A DNA stretch of 21,682 bases, taken from positions 1 through 21,682 of the forward strand of contig CAAEKI010000185.1 in the NCBI GenBank assembly GCA_900756495.1, in the 5' to 3' direction. Each line of letters starts with the position of its first letter. The first letter of the stretch is position 1. This DNA is from an uncultured Oscillospiraceae bacterium. Its GTDB lineage: Bacteria > Bacillota > Clostridia > Oscillospirales > Oscillospiraceae. Below the pieces are notes generated by a model, which did not search any database, was not told the origin of the DNA, and saw only the letters and a program-made list of their open reading frames with translations. Positions 6,498 to 12,219 of this stretch are shown here, piece after piece. Both the position numbers and the translations under genes were made by a program.

Positions 6498-9206
6498 CTA
6501 CCAGCCAGTGCCCAGCACCGCACCATGCCAGCCGTCGGCATCCAGGGTAATGATACAGCAACGGTAGTGCTCATAGGCGCCGGTGGGAACGGCCGGGTCG
6601 TTTCCCGTGTAGTTCCCGGTATTTCCCGCCATGGAGTAATTCAGGGCCTGCTCGTTCTCGGGGACGAAGACGGTGGTCAAATAGAAGCACCAGCCGTTTT
6701 CCCCCAGCTCTCCCCGCTCCCGAAAGGCGGCGGTGGTCTCTTCGGCGGACTCCACGCTGGTTTGGACAAATGTATAGCGGTACTTGCTGCCCTCGCTGGC
6801 CTGGAGGTGCAGTTCCTGAACGTCCTGGGAAAAGGCGGCGGCCGCCTCCTGCCAGCTCTGGCCCGTATTGGGGATGACGATGCTGTCCTCGCCGTACCCA
6901 CCCAAGTCTGCATACTCCGCCTCGTCAAACCAGCCTCGCAAGGCCTGATAGGGGGTTTCGGCGTAGTCCATCTCTTCCGCTATCAGCCAAACCTCACCGT
7001 CGGGGCCGGAAAAGGACACCGGCTCTCCATTCTCCCAGGCTGTCAGGCGCCAGTCGGCCCCAGTCAGGGTCACTGCAGAACCTTCCGCTGGGCCGGAGCC
7101 CGCCTCCGCGGTCTGCCAGGAGCGCCCTGTCAGGCTGTTGAGGTAGTATATTCCGTTGTACCCGGCCCAGCAGTCGTCATAGACGCCGGCCTCCCCGCCG
7201 TCCCGGGTGAGGCGGAGGGTCAGAGGGTCACCCTCCGAGATACCCTCCAGGGCTGAGAGAAGGGCAGCCTCCCCGGGATCAACAGACGTGGACATGGACA
7301 TACGATCGTCTACAGTGAAGCTCTCAGCCATGAGCCGCAGCACACTGGGTTCAACCGCGATGTAGGGATAGTCGGTGAGATTCTGATCCTGCCAGGAGAT
7401 ACGCACCTGATAGCAGCCGCCGTCCGGGGCGTCGTAGTAGTAGTCTTCAGTGCCGCCCTCCCAGTGGCGGACATGGGGGACGGCCCCCTCAACCTCGATC
7501 CAGCCCTGGGCCGCCAGGCCGTCGGCCTCGCTCCGGGCGCTTCCCTCCCGTCGGTAGACATCCAGGGCGGAGCCGGTGTTGTAGTCGGAGGTCCACAGGC
7601 AGTGGCCTGCATCTTCCGCCCACTGGGTCCACGCCTGCACCGGGATGTAAAGATACCAGCCGTCCCCGTCATAGCGGTGCACGGGGTAGTTGCCATGATA
7701 TTCTCCATCCGGGTAGATGATTTGTTCAGTCCAGTCCTTTACATAGAGGGGCAGGTCCATTCCCTGATCCGTTACATACCAGTCATGGATAGCCTCCTCA
7801 TAGCTGTTGTGGTAGCCATAGAAGTCCTGGTTGTCGTTTACAACTTGGTCGTATAGAATGTCGTAGCTGCCGTCCTCATACCGAAGGGTGACAAGGTTGT
7901 GCCCGCCCTGTCCCTCCAGGTCGTACCAGCCGTCCTCCTCGTGCATGCCGCCGACCAGCATGATGTCATCAGGAGCGGCATCCACTTGAACGAGATAACT
8001 GAAGGTCCATGCCTCCAGCGTCCCATCCGGGGCGAGGCCGTCCAGTTCCCCCTGCTTCTCCAGCCAGGCCAGCTTGGTACCAGTGACGGCAGCAGTCACT
8101 TCACCGCCGTCTGCGGCATAGTAGGTAACAGTTTCAGCCGCCTCCATGGTCTGCCTGGCAAAGTCCTCCATGCTGACGTATTGGCCGGTTTGTCCATTGG
8201 ACGGGGATTCCTCTGCGCCCGGAGGATTGACGGCACAGGAGGCAATCACCGCGGCACATACAGCCGCTGCCAAAAGTATCATCCAAGGCCTGGGCTTTTT
8301 CCAGTTCAGCACATTTTTGACCCGGCTCTTTGTGTCGCCCTCGCCAAAGGCCAGGGGGGCGCCGGAGATCATATGGCGCCCGGTGGCGAGCCTCAGCAGC
8401 GACATGGAGTAGTCCGCCCGGATGCCGCCGCCCAATCGCTTTACTACGGCTTCGTCGCAGCTCATCTCCATGTCCCTTCCCGCCAGCACGAAAGCCAGCC
8501 AGACCAGCGGGTTGAACCAGTGAATGCACAGGGCGGCAAAGGCCAGCAGCTTCATGATGTGGTCCAGCCGCCTGATGTGGTGCTGCTCGTGGAGGATGAT
8601 ATAGGTCTGCTCCTGCCGGGAAAGTGTGGAGGGGAGATAGATCCTGGGCCGCAGCACGCCCATCACAAAGGGGGAGCGGATGTGATCGGCTAGGTAGATG
8701 TTGTCCCGCAGCGGGGCTGCCCCTACCAGCCGGCGGCGCAGAAGCAGGAGAGAGACGGCGCTGTAGATCAGCATAGCAAGGACGCCCGACAGCCAGATCA
8801 TACCCAGGACGGGAACGGGCGGTTCGACCGGAGCTGCCGGAGTGATCGGCACCGGGCGCTGGACTGTGGGAAGGAGCTGCTCTGCCGCGCCGGAGCCACC
8901 GGTCACAGGGGGTAGATCCGGCTGGGGTGTCCCCTGGGCGGTATCCGGACGGACATAGTCTGCCCCGCTGACTGTGGCGGCGGGCTCCGCCGCCAGCGGC
9001 GCCAGGATACCCAGCAGAGAGAAGCCGGTGGTGAAGGAGATGGGACATAGAAGGCGGAAGAGGACCACCGCCCACAGGGCGTAGGAGAACACCTTTGGTG
9101 CCCGTCGGAGCAGCAAGCGGACAAGCAGCACAACTGCGATGACGACGGCAGCTGTCACACTCATGGACCATACGGCCGGAAGGAGATTGTGCGCCAAAAA
9201 GTACAT
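6498..9206 (-). CDS. BlaR1-like M56 membrane metalloprotease with large non-penicillin-binding sensor
   Basis: This is a 902-residue signal-transducing protease. The N-terminal half is the M56/BlaR1 module: membrane segments near residues 10-34, 41-60 and 135-157, zinc site HEQHHIRRLDH (HExxH at about 207-211), MSCDEAVVKRLG (about 249-260) and a last membrane segment at about 308-326. In this family ligand binding outside activates the protease, which inactivates the partner BlaI repressor. BlaR1 is usually about 600 residues with a class-D-like sensor. Here about 575 external residues (about 327-902) show no SxxK, SxN or KTG set, so beta-lactam sensing by acylation is unlikely. The sensor is acidic and aromatic, with sub-regions around 485-655 (YHGNYPVHRYDGDGWYLYIP) and 660-902. 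ATG 9206 overlaps the blaI stop (TGATG), implying coupled translation. Confidence 0.85.
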   Translation of the reverse strand: MYFLAHNLLPAVWSMSVTAAVVIAVVLLVRLLLRRAPKVFSYALWAVVLFRLLCPISFTTGFSLLGILAPLAAEPAATVSGADYVRPDTAQGTPQPDLPPVTGGSGAAEQLLPTVQRPVPITPAAPVEPPVPVLGMIWLSGVLAMLIYSAVSLLLLRRRLVGAAPLRDNIYLADHIRSPFVMGVLRPRIYLPSTLSRQEQTYIILHEQHHIRRLDHIMKLLAFAALCIHWFNPLVWLAFVLAGRDMEMSCDEAVVKRLGGGIRADYSMSLLRLATGRHMISGAPLAFGEGDTKSRVKNVLNWKKPRPWMILLAAAVCAAVIASCAVNPPGAEESPSNGQTGQYVSMEDFARQTMEAAETVTYYAADGGEVTAAVTGTKLAWLEKQGELDGLAPDGTLEAWTFSYLVQVDAAPDDIMLVGGMHEEDGWYDLEGQGGHNLVTLRYEDGSYDILYDQVVNDNQDFYGYHNSYEEAIHDWYVTDQGMDLPLYVKDWTEQIIYPDGEYHGNYPVHRYDGDGWYLYIPVQAWTQWAEDAGHCLWTSDYNTGSALDVYRREGSARSEADGLAAQGWIEVEGAVPHVRHWEGGTEDYYYDAPDGGCYQVRISWQDQNLTDYPYIAVEPSVLRLMAESFTVDDRMSMSTSVDPGEAALLSALEGISEGDPLTLRLTRDGGEAGVYDDCWAGYNGIYYLNSLTGRSWQTAEAGSGPAEGSAVTLTGADWRLTAWENGEPVSFSGPDGEVWLIAEEMDYAETPYQALRGWFDEAEYADLGGYGEDSIVIPNTGQSWQEAAAAFSQDVQELHLQASEGSKYRYTFVQTSVESAEETTAAFRERGELGENGWCFYLTTVFVPENEQALNYSMAGNTGNYTGNDPAVPTGAYEHYRCCIITLDADGWHGAVLGTGW

Positions 9207-9577
9207 CACGCTTCCACATCCTTTCTGTTTTGATCGATCAGTGCCTGCAGCTGGGCAACCTCCTCTTCAGACAGCTTGTTTCTGGAGGTAAAGGCGGTCA
9301 GAAAGGCGGGGAGGGAGCCGGAGAAGGCTTCTGCCACAAATTGCTCACTCTGCAGAGCGGCGAGTTCCCCTTTGGAGAGGAGGGCGGTCACGGTGCCACT
9401 CTGATTTTGAAATATGCCGCGATCACACAGGCGCTTGAGCACGGTATAGGTGGTGGATTTCTTCCAGTTCAGCGCCTGCGCGGCCAGCTTGACCAGTTCT
9501 GTGGAGGTCAGTGGTTCGTGTTCCCAGATGATGTCTGCAAAGCGGGACTCGACGGCCCCCAATTTCAAATCGCCCAT
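9206..9577 (-). CDS. blaI: BlaI/MecI/CopY-family repressor
   Basis: This 123-residue regulator has an N-terminal winged helix (about 1-75) with the family signature SRFADIIWEHEPLTSTELVK and NWKKSTTYTVLKRLCDRG, followed by a helical dimerisation tail. Known relatives repress their own operon by binding TACA/TGTA dyads and are inactivated by proteolysis through the neighbouring M56 protein. Here the protease gene overlaps its stop, and two dyads lie in the promoter upstream, so autorepression with release through the BlaR1-like protein is the likely circuit. GGAGG lies 7 bases before the ATG. No beta-lactamase gene is nearby, so the true target may only be this operon or a gene outside the window. 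Confidence 0.9.
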   Translation of the reverse strand: MGDLKLGAVESRFADIIWEHEPLTSTELVKLAAQALNWKKSTTYTVLKRLCDRGIFQNQSGTVTALLSKGELAALQSEQFVAEAFSGSLPAFLTAFTSRNKLSEEEVAQLQALIDQNRKDVEA

Positions 9578-9592
9578 AGCGTACCTCCAGAG

Positions 9593-9636
9593 GTTTACAG
9601 ATTGTAGTCCTTAATTGGAGTCTATAGCTTGTAGAC
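9593..9636. promoter_or_regulatory. Paired BlaI-type operators
   Basis: Two 17-base sites match at 13 positions: GTCTATAGCTTGTAGAC (9620-9636) and GTTTACAGATTGTAGTC (9593-9609, containing TACA-N3-TGTA). Their centres are 27 bases apart. The first covers the -10 and spacer, the second the transcript start and leader. Family knowledge of TACA/TGTA operators plus this placement makes BlaI binding the best reading. Confidence 0.7.
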
Positions 9637-9647
9637 CGATTTGTCAA
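9619..9647 (-). promoter_or_regulatory. Promoter of the blaI-blaR operon
   Basis: On the minus strand a perfect -35 TTGACA (9647-9642) is followed by a 17-base spacer and the -10 TAGACT (9624-9619). Transcription would start about 30 bases before the blaI start codon. The site lies just beyond the terminator of the neighbouring ubiX-lpdD operon, so the blaI operon has its own promoter. Confidence 0.75.
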
Positions 9648-9658
9648 TAGGCTGGCGG

Positions 9659-9706
9659 AAAAAACATGAGCCCAAATGTGCCGCACAGGGCACATTTGGG
9701 CTCATG
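9659..9706 (-). terminator. Intrinsic terminator of the merR-ubiX-lpdD operon
   Basis: An 18-bp perfect stem (9665-9682 with 9689-9706, 6-base loop) is followed on the minus strand by six T residues (9664-9659). The stop codon of the LpdD-like gene (9704-9702) lies inside the stem. Confidence 0.92.
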
Positions 9707-10085
9707 GCATATCCGTGACAGAGAGCTCCGGATCCTGGAGCATTTGCTGCAGAAGGTCTCTGGCCAGCTCCCCGACAGCAGCAATGCCCTGCGGCGTGAT
9801 ATTATCGTAGTGGATGCCGCAGAGAACGGTCACCTTTTTGACAAGCCGGGCGGACAGCGTTTCTGCAAAGAGATTGCCGATCTTGTCGTCTTTATGACCC
9901 GGATAGCAAAAGGTGGACACCGTGGCGCTGGTCACTGCAGGGTCAGCCAGGCTGGGTCGGGGAGTGGCGATGGAGACGCTCCCCAGATGGGCGGCTCCGC
10001 CCGTAACCACGACGCACAGGTCGCTGCCCAAGGAGAGCGTTTGCGCTTTCAGGGAAAAGCCGGCCCGCTCAGATATGTAAGTCAA
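9702..10085 (-). CDS. lpdD: LpdD-like prenylated-flavin chaperone / gallate decarboxylase subunit D
   Basis: This 127-residue protein shows conserved-looking blocks TGGAAHLGSVSIATPRPSL, YPGHKDDKIG (GHKDD at 63-67) and VLCGIHYDNITPQG (about 87-100). They fit the LpdD family, which accompanies UbiX- and UbiD-type subunits of gallate and hydroxybenzoate decarboxylases and is thought to help deliver prenylated FMN. Its gene overlaps the ubiX stop by 17 bases. The start is TTG at 10085, supported by GGAAGGGGGG about 8 bases upstream; no in-frame ATG gives a better start. The stop lies in the operon terminator. The family call rests on remembered motif pattern and on the ubiX partner, so it is likely rather than certain. 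Confidence 0.72.
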   Translation of the reverse strand: MTYISERAGFSLKAQTLSLGSDLCVVVTGGAAHLGSVSIATPRPSLADPAVTSATVSTFCYPGHKDDKIGNLFAETLSARLVKKVTVLCGIHYDNITPQGIAAVGELARDLLQQMLQDPELSVTDMP

Positions 10086-10665
10086 ACGATGCGCCCCCCT
10101 TCCAGCGGCGAAACCCCGGTGCGTCCACGCCGAACTGGTCCAGAACCTTGCCTACAACATGGCGGGTCATATCCTGTACCGTCTGAGGGCCGCTGTAATA
10201 GGTCATCATGGGGGGAAGAATAACCGCACCCATCTCAGCGAGGGTAAGCATGTTTCGCAGGTGAATGCGGCTGAGCGGGGTCTCCCGCACACACAGCACC
10301 AGTTTTCGGCCCTCCTTAAGCGTCACATCGGCAGCCCGGAGCTCCAGGTTGTCCGAATAGCCCGACGCAATGCCCGCCAGCGTTTTCATGGAACAGGGCA
10401 TAATCACCATCCCGGCGGTGCGGAAGGAACCTGAGGCAATAGAGGCCCCAATGTCCCGAAAGTCGTGATATACATCGGCCAGGGCCGTTACCTCTTCCAG
10501 GGAGTACGGCGTTTCATCGGCGATGGTGCGTTCCCCGCCGCCGCTGATAACCAGATGAGTCTCGAACCGGCCAATCTCCTGCAGGGTCCGCAGCAGTTCG
10601 ATACCCAGTACCGCACCGCTGGCGCCGCTGATCCCAACGACCAATCGCTCTCTCTCTGCCGCCAT
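10069..10665 (-). CDS. ubiX: Flavin prenyltransferase, UbiX/Pad1/BsdB/LpdB family
   Basis: This 198-residue enzyme joins dimethylallyl phosphate to FMN, giving prenylated FMN for UbiD-type decarboxylases. Marks are the N-terminal flavin loop VVGISGASGAVLG, MPCSMKTLAGIASGYSDNL, the block AADVTLKEGRKLVLCVRETP and MLTLAEMGAVILPPMMTYY, all in family order and spacing. ATG 10665 is preferred over an upstream in-frame ATG at 10695, because it starts 4 bases after the merR stop with GAGGGAG nearby and gives the usual family length. The neighbouring LpdD-like gene points to a dedicated phenolic-acid decarboxylase role (BsdB/LpdB-like) rather than ubiquinone or menaquinone work. The catalytic UbiD/LpdC partner is not in the window. 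Confidence 0.93.
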   Translation of the reverse strand: MAAERERLVVGISGASGAVLGIELLRTLQEIGRFETHLVISGGGERTIADETPYSLEEVTALADVYHDFRDIGASIASGSFRTAGMVIMPCSMKTLAGIASGYSDNLELRAADVTLKEGRKLVLCVRETPLSRIHLRNMLTLAEMGAVILPPMMTYYSGPQTVQDMTRHVVGKVLDQFGVDAPGFRRWKGGASFDLHI

Positions 10666-10669
10666 CCTC

Positions 10670-11536
10670 TTACGCTCCCTCTTCGGCCCGATCAATTTTC
10701 CGGCGGACAGGAATCTGGAGCTGACAAAAGTCTACATCCATCTCTTCATCGTAGAAAGTGGTGTCCAGCAGGCACTCATCCACGACGTCCCCGGCAATCT
10801 CATAGCCATTATGTTCGATCCACTGCTTGAGGCGGTATACACTGTCCGCCTCGTAGGGCATCCCGTATTTATACATGCAGGCGCACTCGGTCTCCTCCAG
10901 CGTGATCAGATGAGCTGCATCAGACGCATTTACCGATTCGCCGGCAAAGTTAACATAAGCCCCGGCACCGGACAGCGGATGATCCGTGTCCAGGGCATCC
11001 TTCCGAAGAATGGCGCCCCAGCCGCTGGGCGGAAGAGAGTCATACTGCTCGCTGAGCGTCCAGGCCTTCATAAGCGTCAGGTGAAGAACCTGACGGGAGA
11101 GCTCATCAGTCCCCCAGGGAAAGAACAGAACCTGTCGCCTGGGCAAGGTGGTGACATAGGGCTGATAAATATTTTTTTCGTATTTCCAGGCGTTCTTGTA
11201 AAGCTCGATGCGGTGGGTAACGCTGCGCTGCATCTTGGTCAGATTTTCGATTTTCTCAGCCAGCAGATCATTTTGCCGCTGGAGCAGTTCGATGGCGCTG
11301 TCGGTGGAGCGGTTTTCAATGTGATCCTTAATATCCTCCAGCTTAACGCCGACTGATTTCAGGAAGCAGATCTCACGCAGATAGGGAATCTGCGTGTAGC
11401 TGTAATAGCGATAGCCGTTCTCTTCCACCAAGGCGGGGCGAAACAGGTTGATCTTGTCGTAAAAGATAAGCGTCTGCCGGGAGATTTTATGGATCTCGGC
11501 CATTTTGGATACGGTAATCTTATCATCCGGCGTCAA
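10670..11536 (-). CDS. MerR-family activator with GyrI-like effector domain (BmrR-like)
   Basis: This 288-residue regulator has a MerR DNA-binding domain at the N-terminus (ITVSKMAEIHKISRQTLIFY, then LFRPALVEENGYRYYSYTQI). A long coiled coil follows (about 75-115, ENRSTDSAIELLQRQNDLLA). The C-terminal effector domain ends GYEIAGDVVDECLLDTTFYD then QIPVRRK, the usual end of GyrI-like/BmrR ligand domains, which bind flat aromatic compounds. A TTG start at 11536 is proposed: AAAGGGGGGG lies about 8 bases upstream and the protein then begins just before the HTH; the longer ATG form (11593) adds 19 residues unlike the family. It is the first gene of the operon with ubiX and lpdD, so a phenolic acid is a plausible inducer. 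That is inference. Confidence 0.87.
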   Translation of the reverse strand: MTPDDKITVSKMAEIHKISRQTLIFYDKINLFRPALVEENGYRYYSYTQIPYLREICFLKSVGVKLEDIKDHIENRSTDSAIELLQRQNDLLAEKIENLTKMQRSVTHRIELYKNAWKYEKNIYQPYVTTLPRRQVLFFPWGTDELSRQVLHLTLMKAWTLSEQYDSLPPSGWGAILRKDALDTDHPLSGAGAYVNFAGESVNASDAAHLITLEETECACMYKYGMPYEADSVYRLKQWIEHNGYEIAGDVVDECLLDTTFYDEEMDVDFCQLQIPVRRKIDRAEEGA

Positions 11537-11609
11537 ACGCGATTCCCCCCCTTTCCGCAAGGGCTTTGAGCTCAGCCGCGGGCAATGGCGCATCCTATTC
11601 TGTCAAACC

Positions 11610-11650
11610 GTATAATTACAATATAGTTTATATTATACTATAACCCACAA
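11610..11650 (-). promoter_or_regulatory. Probable merR-operon promoter with dyad
   Basis: An AT-rich island contains an inverted repeat with 7-base arms, GTATAAT (11610-11616) and ATTATAC (11632-11638). On the minus strand TTGTGG (11650-11645) and TATATT (11625-11620) are 19 bases apart, the over-long spacer known from MerR-regulated promoters. The hexamers are weak and other -10 choices exist (TATAAT within the dyad), so the promoter placement is tentative. Confidence 0.4.
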
Positions 11651-11755
11651 TCGCCCTGCCGTCAATAGCCGGAAGCTGGGAGGGGGCTTTTCGGACCCTT
11701 TCTTGGCGAAAAATGCAAAATTCATGAAGATGGTATTTTTAATTCCAGACAGGTG

Positions 11756-11764
11756 TGCTATAAT
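11756..11764 (+). promoter_or_regulatory. Extended -10 promoter of zapA operon
   Basis: TGC-TATAAT (11756-11764) is a perfect extended -10 located 45 bases before the zapA ATG. The -35 region (about 11735-11741) is only T-rich. The rest of the divergent gap holds the merR promoter region and nothing else recognisable. Confidence 0.6.
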
Positions 11765-11808
11765 ACTATAATAATACATTCTCACATAAAAAGCAGGGAG
11801 GGCTCGCC

Positions 11809-12123
11809 ATGAAAAACCGTGTTGCTGTAACGATTGCCGGACAGGAGTATACCCTTGTTGCCACAGAGGACGTGGGTTATGTCCAGAAGGTAGCGGGCCA
11901 TGTGGATGCCAAGATTCAAGAGGTACTGGAGGGGGCAAAGGTATCTATGGTGGACGGGGCTGTCCTGGCGGCAGTAAACATTGCCGACGAGTATTTTAAG
12001 GAAGTGGAGGCCTCTGAGAACCTGCGCCGGCAGCTCAAGGAATACCTGGAGGAGGCCACCAAGACGAAACTGGAGCTCTCTGAGGCCAAGCGGGAGATCT
12101 TTAAACTCCAGAACAAAAAATAG
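11809..12123 (+). CDS. zapA: Cell division protein ZapA
   Basis: This 104-residue protein matches ZapA in size and layout. A beta-rich N-terminus (NRVAVTIAGQEYTLVATED) is followed by a helix with the AAVNIADEYFKEV pattern and a C-terminal coiled coil (ENLRRQLKEYLEEATKTK). ZapA tetramers cross-link FtsZ filaments at the division ring in the cytoplasm. CAGGGAGGG lies just before the ATG. The gene is first in a + strand run and is followed by a U32 peptidase-family gene, a pairing I recognise from other Clostridia. Confidence 0.9.
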   Translation: MKNRVAVTIAGQEYTLVATEDVGYVQKVAGHVDAKIQEVLEGAKVSMVDGAVLAAVNIADEYFKEVEASENLRRQLKEYLEEATKTKLELSEAKREIFKLQNKK

Positions 12124-12129
12124 CTGCCT

Positions 12130-12146
12130 GGCCGCGGAAAGCGGCC
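12130..12146 (+). other. Intergenic hairpin without U-tract
   Basis: GGCCGC, loop GGAAA, GCGGCC lies 6 bases after the zapA stop. With no T-run behind it, it is more likely an mRNA-stabilising or translation-spacing hairpin within the operon than a terminator. Confidence 0.4.
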
Positions 12147-12219
12147 TGACAAAGGGCGGGAAAAAGGCGGGCAACGGACCTGCATCCTGCCGGCTATCCT
12201 GACACCGGAGGTCCTTCTT

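Noticed and set aside
6481..6561. Longer version of the 50-residue protein, starting at 6561
   Set aside because: The extension overlaps the protease C-terminus in another frame; ATG 6480 has GGGGAGG at proper spacing.
6331..6567. 78-codon + strand ORF opposite the small 50-residue gene
   Set aside because: The minus-strand ORF has a good ribosome site and fits the operon; this one has neither and crosses the end of the protease gene.
6498..9577. Beta-lactam resistance operon
   Set aside because: No beta-lactamase or mecA-like gene is present and the sensor lacks SxxK/SxN/KTG, so beta-lactam sensing is not supported.
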